A stretch of 64,000 nucleotides of DNA from Nepenthes gracilis (lineage: Eukaryota > Streptophyta > Magnoliopsida > Caryophyllales > Nepenthaceae): the NCBI GenBank assembly GCA_033239525.1, contig BSYO01000014.1, positions 7,978,536 to 8,042,535 of the forward strand, written 5' to 3'. Shown here piece after piece: positions 53,908 through 63,860 of the stretch (position 1 is its first letter; each line of letters begins with the position of its first letter). Both the position numbers and the translations under genes were made by a program. The notes beneath the pieces are model-generated. The model was not told the origin of the DNA. It was given only the letters and a program-made list of their open reading frames with translations, and ran no database searches.

Positions 53908-55115
53908 AAATGGTGAACACACGAGTGCAAAGACAATTGAGCCAATCGGCAAAAGATGTCCCATCCCGTGGCTCTATCTCGAAGGCGGATATCCACAAGG
54001 TTGCTCAACCATGATTAAATTTTAACATTGGAGCCCTAGCTACCCAAATAAACAACATGTCAAAGATGTTAAAATCTTTATGGGACAAAATCTAGAGCCA
54101 AATTCAGAAGATGAAGGTTCTTAACCTGTAAGCATCAACCTCAACAAGGAGATCAAGAGGAAGGAAAATCGTCTTGATGGGAGTTCGCCTACGGTCAAAG
54201 ATTCCAAAGGCTCCAGAGATACTTGTTCGCATTATATCTTCTTGATTCATAGAACACTTAAACTTTGAATTTAGGGAAAAAAGTTTTGAGCGATAGAATC
54301 CTTGGTGCACCTAAGATTCCGATTGTCCATCAAATCGAGAGGAAGGGTCTGACAATAATGTGCCCAAAACCCTTCTAGTTAAGTAGATATCGAGCATATC
54401 GGTTAACCATTTGGAGTTAAGAACAAAATATTCCTTGCATATTATTAGGATCTTACATGCTCCTAATAAGGATCTAAAGCATTTTTCAGCTAGATTTTCT
54501 ACTGTGACTAAAGGCATATCAAAACTTATTGATGAGATGAAACTAAATGCCCTCATGGTTATAATATATTCGAGTAATTTTTCTAAATATTTACTTTAAT
54601 AGGACCCCAAGATATTTTTAAAGGTAAAGGTCATCACCCGAGCCTACCTTTCGGTAGAAGAGGTCAATAAAATAAAGTGGCTAGAACTCTTGGATCATGA
54701 GCATCAATCGGGGTCAAACCATGAAGGAAAGAAGAGAAACAATGATAACTTCTCCACTTAAGATTGTAGGAAGTAACTAAGAATCAAGTCAAGAGTTCTT
54801 AGAAAGTATCAGCCATTGAACCTCATACCATTGAATAACACCTGAATAAATGTTCTAATGCAGATTCAAAATGAAAAAAAAATTTGAAGTAGCTTATGCT
54901 AATCAAGAACCTAGAAAGAGATGATCAGTCTAAATATTGTTTTTGCCATTGATCGCATAATATTAAAGATTGTCAGATATTATAGAAGGAGATTGAGACC
55001 CTGATTTAAAAAGGATACTTCAATAAATATTTGTAAAATCTTTGGTCCACCCAAGTAATAAAACAAATGATGAGAAGTAGACTAAGCGACTATGAAATCG
55101 AATGGCAGTAAGAGT
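53908..55115 (+). pseudogene. Gag remnant of the plus-strand element
   Basis: The start at about 53908 reads MVNTRVQRQLSQSAKDV. The middle keeps a capsid-like piece, LKHFSARFSTVTKGISKL (54411-54600). Near 54800-54870 it reads LNLIPLNNT, stop, INVLMQIQNEK, clearly the counterpart of LTPLNDTQANVLMQI in Tat-2. A weak knuckle-like end (KYCFCH...KDCQ in mixed frames) follows. Many stops. No protease or RT motif occurs before 55782. Confidence 0.65.
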
Positions 55116-55782
55116 AATTAATAGGGTATCAATCGAACCAACTATTAGAAAGGTTTCAAATAATTCAGAGAAGGCTTCTTCTAGTAAGAGATAGAAATTA
55201 GCTGTAAAAAATGATGTCATTTGTTTTGTTAACAATAATATGACACATGTAATTTCTCCCATTTTAATCATTTTATTATATATATGTACTTGTTTTGAAT
55301 GGAGTCCATAATTACTAACTAACATGAATCTTTATTGATAATGAAAAGTTAATGAATGACCCCTCGATTAAAAAAATTCTAATACTTAATATTGACAAAT
55401 AGTTATATGAATCAATAGATAAACGGTCGAATTAAATAAACAATTAATGTGCCCAATGGTTAGTCATTATATTCAAAACTTATGTAACGGGTAAATTATT
55501 CAGCCATCAGCTAACATAACTTCTCAATTAATATGTAATCATATAACTTTAAGAAGGGTATATTGATTAGTAATAAGGTTATAAATATACTTATTTCTCT
55601 GAAATAAAGAGAACAAATATGAATCACTTATAAAAAGAAGTATAGAATTTTAATTTTCTACACACTTGCTAATCCCAAAAATCATAGAGCCAAATCCTCA
55701 ATTTCTTACTCTCTCTAATCTTTAGTCTCTCATAATTTTTTATTTTCTTAAAAGATTTTTTATTTAAGTCATATCTTTTTGT

Positions 55783-56776
55783 TGTGTCCCGGGTTCGTGG
55801 TTACCGTATGGATTAGGGAGCCTTCGGATTCCTTGGCACGCGGCGGCGTCGATCGAAGGGTCCAGTCTCCGTCTCTATAAACCTGGACCTGCACAACACA
55901 AACAACAAACAAGAAGTCAGGGGTCCGGCAGGATTTCTCCCACCGAGGCCACTCCGACGCTTAAGTCAGCAAATTTCCGCAATAAACGAAAATGGCGCAC
56001 GCTAAGAGCGGTGCGCGGATGTATGCTATGAAAGCATAAAATATGCCCGAGAGTGTGGTGAGCCAGTTGTGGGAGGCTTGGCTCCCTTGGTGCACCGCAA
56101 TGGGTGGCTGACTTTCCCGTAGTCTTAGTGGACATGGGATGAGTAATCGTGAGCTTGCAATTGATGGGCGGAAGTGAGTTTATCCTCAGTTTCAGTTTGT
56201 CCCTTTCTTAGGGATCAGTGGAGAAGAAGGAAGTTCAGAGCTGGTTGAGTTTGATTCAGGATCAGTATTCATCGAGAAGGAGATGAAGAAGGGATCGAAG
56301 AGGAAGAAGAAGATCCTTTTCTCTGCGGGGTGCGAGGGCTCTTGTAGGTCTCGCCTCGTTGGACTCTTGGGCTCCAAAATGCCCGTTGTGAGGGCTACTG
56401 CGCCGCTGGTCACTGTTGTGGACCATCGGTCACGCCGGCTGTCCTTTTGCCGTGGATGGCACGCTTCTAAGCGTTACCGGCCACGCCCGATTTTCCCATG
56501 AGCGGGGATTGATTGGCTGCCTGTAGACGGCAGTGGGAGCCGTTGGCGCTGCTCCAGCCACTCTTCTATTGGCTAGCCTTTCCGCGTTTTCGCCGGTTTT
56601 CCGCCAACGCATTAAATGCGTTGCAGGGTTCCGTTGTCTTCTGCCAGCATGGATTCGCGCCTTTCGACCATTGGGCTGGGCCGACTGTCTCATGTGGGCT
56701 CTTGGACTCCTCGTTGGCCGCGGAATTCTTCATGGGCTTGGTCAATTCTTCATGGGCCAGGACATAGGACCCAACA
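55783..56776 (-). repeat. Tat-3 3' LTR (994 bp)
   Basis: Starts TGTGTCCCGGGTTCG, corresponding to TGATGCATCCTGGATTC of Tat-1, and ends CCCAACA next to the purine tract. It shares the block 'ccgacgctyaagt' and the 'gatttctcccaccga' region with the other Tat LTRs. The 5' LTR is outside the window. Confidence 0.8.
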
Positions 56777-56788
56777 CTAGCCCCCCAT
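56777..56788 (-). other. Tat-3 polypurine tract
   Basis: The minus strand reads ATGGGGGGCTAG directly before the 3' LTR, as in Tat-2. Confidence 0.75.
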
Positions 56789-57061
56789 GCCTGGGCCGGC
56801 CAGCGGTCGGGCCTAGCATGTCCCTTGGGCCCATTCCGTAATTTTCACGCCCTTCCTCGTGCTACGTTACCCTTCGTCATTTTCTGAGTTCGCGCCTTCC
56901 CCAGGCACCAGGGCAGGCTTTTCAGGCGCTGCCATGGCTTGTCATTTCACCGGGTGAGATTCGCGCGCCTTCGGTTGCGTCTGACCAGCGGTCTACCCTG
57001 TTCCACGAAAGACGCTCGCTGGATGCCGTGTCGCATTGGGTAAGAGGATGGCCTGCACCTT

Positions 57062-57757
57062 GCCCATAAATAGGAGGGGCTCTCAAGCAAGTGGAGTTCA
57101 TCCCTGAGCAGCCAGCATAGAGGCAATGAGAAGACTCTGGCTTTCCCCACCCTTGGTAGGCGTCCAAGAAGGAGTTGGATGGATCAGCCGAATGCTTGAA
57201 GCTCTTGATTAAGACTGTTGTAACCCTCATTCTGCAATTTGCCTTCTTTGCTAACGAGAGTGGCTTGGCCATTCTGCTGTCGCTGTGTATCCTTCTGTGG
57301 CCTTGGCTCGCCTGAACGCGCGGTAGAGTCTCAGCGGCATCCCTGCGGGTATGTTCATTTGTCCGCAGATGCTGCCGCTCATGAACTCCCTGTTAGTTGG
57401 GCTACAGCGCCAACCATGGAAGGATCTTGAGGTCAGTAGCCCTCCGTGGAAGCTGGGTTTCACACCCTACTTTCTCAGAGTGCTTTCCTGACCTTGGTGC
57501 TTCCTGCACCCTAGTGGATTGGACTCCGGCGACTTCCGCCAGGGGATGCTCTGCGCCTCCAAACCAGTCCGCTCGGCAAACCACCGACGGCTTCGGACGT
57601 GGGGATCTAATGTAGATCACGTTCGCCCAGCTCATCTGGAACGTGGTACAGGAGCATGCGGGGCTTCGCACCGTTGTCTTCCTTCGTCTTTCTCGCAACC
57701 TTATTGTTGTAGACTTTGTATTTTGTAAGAAAGCATTGATTAATAAAAGGAGTAGCC
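57062..57757 (+). other. Possible first antisense transcription unit of Tat-3
   Basis: CCCATAAATAGGAGG at 57064-57076 looks like a TATA box. ATTAATAAAAGG at 57737-57748 looks like a polyadenylation signal, in the same relative setting as the end of the Tat-2 antisense gene. Between them I see only short frames (for example one from 57126), so this may be a remnant of a third copy of the antisense gene or a non-coding unit. Confidence 0.35.
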
Positions 57758-58054
57758 TCTTTTTTGCCTTTATTTTTGTCTTGCTTACGTGCGTACTCTT
57801 TTCCGTTGCCAGGCGTTATGCCCTGGAGATCTGCATGTAACTCTGTGGGAGCTCGAGGAGTCTCTGTTAGCGGCCGCGTCTCCTGGGGCGACCGGCGCAT
57901 TTAATTCCTACGTGGTCAGGAGACGTCGCATCGTGGAGCCTCGCCTTGGAAACGCGCGAGGTTTTATGAGCCCCCCACACGTAAAATCCCCATTGGTCAC
58001 GCCTTAATGCTTCCTGTCTTTTGGAGTTGCTGCCTTTCCAAGAGAAAGCTCGCC

Positions 58055-58061
58055 TATTTAA
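58055..58061 (+). promoter_or_regulatory. TATA box of Tat-3 antisense gene 1
   Basis: TATTTAA in CGCCTATTTAAACACG, 102 bp before the ATG at 58157. Nearly the same string (GCCTATTTAAACCGG) precedes antisense gene 2. Confidence 0.65.
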
Positions 58062-58156
58062 ACACGCCGTATTCTCCTGGAACTCGGCACACCTTTGCAC
58101 TTGCACGTTTACTAGCAGTTTGCTCTTCCTGTGCGTGTCTTCTTGCCGTGAAATCC

Positions 58157-58862
58157 ATGGAAGATACCTCTAGCGACACGGAATGCTCTTCTGACGAGTC
58201 TGAGTTCGGCTCTCACACTCCCGTGACTTTAGGAGCCGGCACCTCAGGGGGGCTTGTTCTGAAGCCACAGTTGCGGGTCCCTCTCAGAGTCGAGGAGTGC
58301 CTCCGGGCTTCGAGAGGGTCTAGCCACGCCGGGGGACGGCTGCGGCTGAGGTGGAGTGGTTAAGGGCTCGTGTTGCACACTTGGAAAGCGCTTGGGTCGA
58401 GTCGGAGGCCAGGGCCACACGTCTGGTTGGTGCCAATGTGGGGGCGTGGCCCGCATATTGGCCCTCGAAGTAGAGGTCGAGCAACTCAAGTGGCAACACG
58501 AGGCTGAGGTCGCTAGGCTGCGGGCGGAGGCCAGGATAACTAGCGTCATTGGCGCCAATGTGGATGCGCAGGCCCGCGCATTGGCGCTTGAAGAAGAGAT
58601 TGAGCGACTCAAGAATTGACACGAGGCTGAGGTCGCCGGGCTGCGGTCGGAGCTGAGAATGAGGCTTCGGCCAGAGGGAGTGAACCCGATCTTGGAGCAG
58701 ACTTATTTTGACGCCGTTAGGCTTTGCCGAAGGCTGGCCTCGTTGGAGGATCCAAGCTTCCGCATGGGTGTTCTAGATCCTCGTAACTCGCTCACCAGAA
58801 CTCGAGATCAGTTGGTGGACTACCATGTCCAAAGCTTCTCCACTAGCCACTGGGACCATTAG
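58157..58862 (+). pseudogene. Tat-3 antisense gene 1, short coiled-coil paralogue
   Basis: An open start of 69 codons (MEDTSSDTECSSDESEFGSH...) rich in acidic residues and serine. After a frameshift near 58335 a coiled-coil region with two repeated blocks follows (ALEVEVEQLKWQHEAEVARL and ALEEEIERLKN, stop, HEAEVAGL). The end, VRLCRRLASLEDPSFRMGV and LDPRNS, matches the C-terminus of antisense gene 2 (RLCRRIASM, HPRN). The N-terminal Transposase_28-like domain is absent, so it looks like an internally shortened duplicate. It has its own TATA box. Function unknown. Confidence 0.62.
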
Positions 58863-59233
58863 TCGTTTTCGTCATCGTCGTGCTCTTCTTTTTTCTTTTT
58901 TTTTTGTAACCGTTGTAACGGGATTTGTCGATATAATGGAAGTCATTATTCTGTCGCACCGCTTTGCCTTCCGTATTTTCTGCTTCTTGATTGGTTTTCC
59001 GATTTTGTGCTACCTGCGCTTCTTCATGGGCTCTACTACCGTGAGCCTTTATTTAATGCGTTGGCGCCAGTGTGGATCCTCGCCAGTCGGCTGAAGGGAC
59101 GCGCCTGTCAGTCTGGCGTTTGGCCATGATTACGGACGATTTCGGATCTTGCAACGCGTTGTGAAGCCAACGCGTGTCCTGTCGCCCTGTGGCGGTGCCG
59201 TTTTGGTTTCCCGCCTTCTGGCTTTTCATTGCC

Positions 59234-59240
59234 TATTTAA
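59234..59240 (+). promoter_or_regulatory. TATA box of Tat-3 antisense gene 2
   Basis: TATTTAA in GCCTATTTAAACCGG, 79 bp before the in-frame ATG at 59313. Confidence 0.68.
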
Positions 59241-59420
59241 ACCGGTCGGGGTTCACTTTCTTTCTTCTGCTGAAACTTTCCCTACAACGTACTTGCGTCT
59301 TCTGAGAGAGAAATGGCGATAAAGAGAGAAAGCTCTTCTTCTTCCCAGGCTCCCTGAGCCGCGCGTCATGGTGTTCACAACACCAAGTCCGTCTTGACTG
59401 CTGGAAACATTGCTTCTCTT

Positions 59421-61142
59421 ATGGTCGACTATGGCCTTCCCAGCGATTGGAGTTACCGTGCTCCTGACGCACTGGATAGAGCCAGCGGCCCCCCAGCGGG
59501 CTTCATTACGGTGTACGAGCACCATCTGAGGGGAGGGCTTCGTTACCCAACGCACTGCACGCTGTATGCGGTGGTGGACGCACTGGGAGTTTCGATGGCT
59601 AGGCTGCACCCCAACGCCCTGCGCTATCTGGTGTCCTTATGCATTTTTGCCATCCTTCACGGCGGCTCCTTTGATGCCAAGGCAGCGAGATTGATCTTCC
59701 GGTTCACGGAGTCGGAGGATTGGGTGTCGATGTCCCCCAAGGCGGGGTTTCGCTTTCGCGGCACCAACCCTGACTCGGTGAAGGGCTGGAAGGAGCGCTT
59801 CTTCTTTTTGCTAGAGCCCCCTGACTCTGAGCTCCCGAGGGTGTGGGGCTCGATTTTAGAGTATTTTCAGGAGAAGCCAACTCCTGAGGACACCGCAGAG
59901 TCAGCGAAGCTGATTTCCGCTATCAAGTCCGAAGAGGCGAAGTTCTCGATTCAGGGTTACTTCCTTACCTCCATCACGTTCGAGGCCTACAAATGGGGGT
60001 CTCGTTCGGGATGGGCGATCGCTGGACCAAGTAAGGGAGATCCTGGGGATACAGCCGCTCCTCCACCGTCCGGGGGGATCGAGGAGGAAAGCTGCTCATT
60101 GCTGGAGTCGTCGACGGGCGATGATGAGGATGAGGCCGCCCTTAAGAGGCTAAGGGAAGCCGAGGGGACTTCTACGAGGAGGTCCAGGAGATGGATCGCC
60201 GGCACTTCTGTTGTGGGGGGAAGTCCGCCTTCGAAGAGGCCTGTGAGCGCGGGTCGCCAGGGAGAAACTGCTGAACCGTCGTCGACTTCGGTCGCGGGAC
60301 TAGCCGTTGGCGAAGTCTGTGAGGTGGAGTCTCTACCCACTGGGAATCCACCCGCTCGCTCTACTGCAGAGGCGACGGACGATGTTGTCATTCTTGAGGG
60401 CCCGAAGGGGCCGTTTGTGGTTGCGCCTGCGCTGGTACCGGAGGCCAGGGGGCCTGTGGAGTCGTCAGCGATCTTTGTGGAGCCCATTTCGGAATACAGG
60501 CTCCCCGAAGGCTTGGCCACATCTACGGAGGATGGCGCCGCGCTCGCTGCTGATCCAGCTCAGGCCGACGAAGGGGAAGCCGGGATGTCCTCGTGGCAGG
60601 AGCCGCCGAGCGTTCCTATGGCAGCCAGCCTTCGTGTTAGCCCTCCTCCAGCAGGCGAAGGAGCGGAACCCCAAGGAGAGGCTCTTTCGGGTGACCTTGT
60701 GCGTTCTCCGAGCGTTGCTCCTGCTCAGGTACAGTCGTTTCCCTCCGGCCTTTCCTTACCGTTACATGCTTTGGGAGTGTTTTTGACGTTGCTTGTCACG
60801 CAGGCTTCGGGTAAGGTTAACCCTTTTGATGTGTTGTCCGCCCTCCCTCACGGGAACTTGCAGCAGGCCATCTTCAGTGGAAGGGCCCAATTCGCGTCTC
60901 TCAAAGAGGAGAATGGATGCCTGCAGCAGAGAGTGGCGCAGCTGGAAGCCACAGTCGTCACCTTAGAGGATCACGTTACCCGGCTGGTCAGAGACATTGT
61001 CGGCCGGTTCTCTCCACCGGAAGCACGGGTGGCGTTGGAGACTCGGTATTGGGACGGTATCCGCCTGTGCCGCAGGATCGCCTCCATGGTGGCTCCCCAC
61101 GTTCCTGGGGGAGTTTTTCATCCGAGGAACGCCGGGATATAG
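59421..61142 (+). CDS. Tat-3 antisense gene 2: Transposase_28-like accessory protein
   Basis: 574 codons open from ATG 59421. The same frame extends upstream to ATG 59313, where homology with the Tat-1 and Tat-2 starts suggests the true beginning, but a TGA at 59355-59357 interrupts it. Residues about 20-150 carry FITVYEHHLRGGLRYP, LHPNALRYLVSLCIFA, FRFTESEDWVS and KGWKERFFFLL, the pattern of the plant 'putative gypsy type transposon' (Transposase_28) family. A serine/acidic, low-complexity middle follows. A leucine-heptad coiled coil (GCLQQRVAQLEATVVTLEDH) lies near the end, then GIRLCRRIASM and HPRN. A likely 75-nt intron (GT 60729, AG 60803) keeps the frame. It runs opposite to gag-pol. 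The biochemical role is unknown. Confidence 0.78.
   Translation: MVDYGLPSDWSYRAPDALDRASGPPAGFITVYEHHLRGGLRYPTHCTLYAVVDALGVSMARLHPNALRYLVSLCIFAILHGGSFDAKAARLIFRFTESEDWVSMSPKAGFRFRGTNPDSVKGWKERFFFLLEPPDSELPRVWGSILEYFQEKPTPEDTAESAKLISAIKSEEAKFSIQGYFLTSITFEAYKWGSRSGWAIAGPSKGDPGDTAAPPPSGGIEEESCSLLESSTGDDEDEAALKRLREAEGTSTRRSRRWIAGTSVVGGSPPSKRPVSAGRQGETAEPSSTSVAGLAVGEVCEVESLPTGNPPARSTAEATDDVVILEGPKGPFVVAPALVPEARGPVESSAIFVEPISEYRLPEGLATSTEDGAALAADPAQADEGEAGMSSWQEPPSVPMAASLRVSPPPAGEGAEPQGEALSGDLVRSPSVAPAQVQSFPSGLSLPLHALGVFLTLLVTQASGKVNPFDVLSALPHGNLQQAIFSGRAQFASLKEENGCLQQRVAQLEATVVTLEDHVTRLVRDIVGRFSPPEARVALETRYWDGIRLCRRIASMVAPHVPGGVFHPRNAGI
60729..60803 (+). other. Predicted intron in Tat-3 antisense gene 2
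   Basis: CAG|GTACAG ... GTCACGCAG|GCTTC. It lies just before the coiled-coil exon, at the same place as the 69-nt GT...TAG intron of Tat-2 (40547-40615). Its 75-nt length is a multiple of three and it has no stop, so it can also be read through. Confidence 0.6.
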
Positions 61143-62125
61143 GAGGCATCCCGCTTGAAGGATTTTCATGAGGAGGCTGGTCCGTCTAGTTCGCCTGATT
61201 AGTCTCTGCCTGTGTTGGCCGTTGACCACCTTTTGTTCTTGTATCGCACTTGTTCCTTATATATGAATGAAAAGTGTCTTTCTCTTCTTTGCACTTGTGT
61301 TTCTTTTATCGTGGGATGTTGCTTGCTATCTCCGTCTGTCGTAGTCTGTTGGATCATTTCTCATGCTTGAACGTTAGGCTCTTTGGAGCCACTGTTGCTA
61401 AGACCCTATCCAGGCACCTTCTTGCGTGGTGCTCGTCCTTCGTAAGAGGATATCATCATAGCTCACACGTTTGGGGGGCTTGATCCGGTGAAGCGGATGT
61501 CATCGCCAAGCCCCTGGAGTCACAACGAGGGTTAGCGCAGCCGTCGGGCCACGGTGACCAGACTCCTGGGTCTAGGACTCGGTCGCGTATGATTGCGGGA
61601 GGTGTGTGGCCCCTGCTCAAAGCCTTATAATCACCAGGTTGAGGTCCTAGCCCACGACCATTGTAGACTGAGGGTACTCTCTTCTGTTTGAGAAGGTCGT
61701 CACACGCCTGCGATTCTTGCCCCCTAAGGTTTTGTCGGCCGTAGATTGGGGACTTGGGAAGCCCCCAGGCCTGATGCTTTGACCGCCTGGGTCGTTGGCG
61801 CGAAGCCTGTTGGATGGACCGCCTGGGTCCTCTAGATGGGATTTCTCAACCTGCGGCTGGCTGCCTCCGGGCTGTCTAGCACAGGGCTTAGTCTCTGGGT
61901 GGCCGCTCGGGCCTACTGGCACAGAGCCAAAATGCGTAAAGCCGTCCCCAGGCCATCTGGCGTCTAGGTCGTATGATTTAAGAATGCAATACATGTCATA
62001 AATTCACATGAATGAATATGCAGAATGATAGAAAGAGTGATTATGCTAATCAAAAGATAAAGCTCATGTCCAAGCATTCATCATGATGCATGCGCGTGCG
62101 GCTTACTTGAGTCGATGTAGCATCA
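61143..62125. other. Tat-3 spacer between antisense gene 2 and integrase end
   Basis: Plus-strand 3' UTR-like sequence (TTCTTGTATCGC...ATATATGAATGAAAAG near 61235-61275) is followed by imperfect repeats of 'gaccgcctgggtc' at about 61780-61835, in the position of the 'gggccactt' repeats of Tat-1 and Tat-2. No gene is seen. Confidence 0.55.
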
Positions 62126-63320
62126 CTGATAGTACTTCCTCAAGTTGGCGACGTTCCAGGTCTGCGGGACCAGTTTGCCGTTCTGGGCGCGTAGCTTGTA
62201 CGCTCCGCTCCGAAGGATTGCGGAGACGAGGAACGGCCCCTCCCACCCGGGGGAGAGTTTGTTCCTGTTCGTGATCTTTCCCGCCGCCTCTACGCTCCGG
62301 AGGACCAGATCTCTAACTTCTAGTGGGCGCGCCTTTACTCGTTTGTTGTAGTACCGTGCGTCTCGCTGCTGGTAGGCCATGGTTCGTAGTCGCGCGGCGT
62401 CTCAAACTTCTGAGAGAAGGTCCAGACTTTCCCGAAGCCTTTGTTCGTTGGCGGCTGGGTCGAAGCATTCGATCCGCAGGCTTGGCATTCCCACCTCTAC
62501 GGGCACCACAGCCTCAGCCCCAAAGCAAAGGTTGAAGGGCGTCTCCCTTGTCGGCTTTCTCGCAGTCGTTCGATACGACCATAGCACGGACGGTAGCTCC
62601 TCGGTCCAGGAGCCCCTGCATCTTCCAACCTGGTTTTTAATCCGTGCAGCAACGTGCGGTTGGTGACCTCGACCTGTCCGTTTGCCTGAGGGTGCACCAC
62701 GGACGTATGTATCAGCTTGATGCGAAGGTCGCGGTAATACTTTGTAAAGCGCTTGCCGGTGAACTGGGTTCCGCTATCGGTTACTACGACCTCAGGGATC
62801 CCAAAGCGGCAAACGATGCCTTGACGGAGGAACTCCGTCGCATTCTGCTCTGTGATTTTGGCGAGAGGGACGGCTTCTACCCACTTGGTAAAGTAGTCGA
62901 TGCCGACAATCAAGAATTTTCTTTGTCTAGCAGCCATAGGTAGGGACCCAAGTATGTAGAGCCCCCATTGTGCAAACGACCATGGGGATTGGAGATAGTG
63001 CAGCTCCGTGTGCGGCTAGTGTGTCATATTGCCATGGACCTGGCAACTTTCACATTTTCGGACGAATTCCATAGCGTCTCTCTTCATGGTGGGCCAGTAG
63101 AACCCTTGTCGCATGACATTGAACGCTAGGTTCTTTCCGCTGATGTGCGAGCCCACAGTCCCAGGTGTACTTCTGCCAATGCGTAATCAGCTTCCTTTGG
63201 CGTGAGGCACTTCAGGAGGGGAGTGGAGTATCCTCGCCTGTATAGCCTCTGATTCAGGATTGTGTACCAGCCTGCCGTCTTCTTGATTCGCTTGGCTTCA
63301 TTGATGTCGTCGGGTAGGGT
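62126..63320 (-). pseudogene. Tat-3 integrase
   Basis: From right to left: the zinc-binding domain with AEVHLG, a frameshift near 63165, then CESCQVHGN; the core with WGLYILGSLP, IVGIDYFTKWVEAVPLAKI, VVTDSGTQF (second catalytic D) and NGQVEVTNRTLLHG (catalytic E); then another frameshift; and the C-terminus ETPFNLCFGAEAVVPVEVGM, AYQQRDARYYNKRVKARPLEVRDLV, ending NLRKYYQ at about 62126. The first catalytic aspartate expected in WGLDI is tyrosine. Stops and shifts near 63030, 62600 and 62400. Inactive. Confidence 0.87.
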
Positions 63321-63341
63321 CCCCTCAGTTAGGAACTTCAC

Positions 63342-63860
63342 TTACGGTGTCATCCAGCTGTTCCCTGCGTCGACCCGTAGTACCACTTTGGCTTCGGCGT
63401 CAATGCTGGGTGCGGTCAGGACTTCCCTAGGCTCCTTCGCGTACTGCTCCATAGTCCTAGCGGCCGCGTCCCGGGCCAGTCGATCAGCGTGCTTGTTGTC
63501 CGATCTTGGGATGTGTTCGATCTCAAAACGACCAAACTCAGGGATCAGGGCCTTGACTTTTACCAGGTACCTCACAAGCAGTGGGTTGGAGGCGTCGAAG
63601 TTCCCCTTCACCTGATTGACCACAAGTTTGGAGTCACAGCGCACGACCAATGACCACGCGGAACACTCCTTCGCCAGTTGTAGGCCCACAAGAAGGGCCT
63701 CGTACTCTACCACGTTGTTAGTGGCCGGGAAGGCTAGTGTGACGGAGTACGCAATCTCCATGCCGTCGGGCGTCCTTAGCACAACACCAGCTCCACTGCC
63801 TGCCTGGGTAGATGATCCGTCTACGTTCAGGGTCCACGCAGGGGGATCGCCTTCTATCAT
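63342..63860 (-). pseudogene. Tat-3 RNase H domain of pol, open frame
   Basis: A 172-codon open frame with all four acidic residues of RNase H: WTLNVDGSST (D), NNVVEYEALLVGLQL (E), VVRCDSKLVVNQV (D) and RSDNKHADRLARDAA (D). It ends at a TAA (63339-63341 region) after SWMTP, and the following VKFLTEGTLPDDINEAKRI continues the polyprotein in the same frame. The TAA is thus a premature stop. The frame upstream leads into the RT/RNase H connection at 63870-64000. It is part of the pol polyprotein rather than a separate gene. Confidence 0.85.

Larger units (their letters stand above)
53160..55782 (+). mobile_element. Degenerate gag-only LTR element related to Tat, plus strand
   Basis: A primer-site motif TTGGCACCGTCTATAA at 53818 is followed by a MVNTRVQ-type gag start and gag remnants only; no pol is seen. 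Sequence before the primer site (53520-53700) resembles 55640-55770 in order (T/C-rich blocks around 'agcc/agca...tcctcaattt'), so these may be its two LTRs. The right copy seems to be cut by Tat-3 at 55783. The ends and the duplication could not be fixed. Confidence 0.5.

Noticed and set aside
59987..60520. 177-codon minus-strand ORF
   Set aside because: Shadow of the GC-rich antisense gene 2 on the plus strand; low-complexity Ser/Ala composition and no motif.
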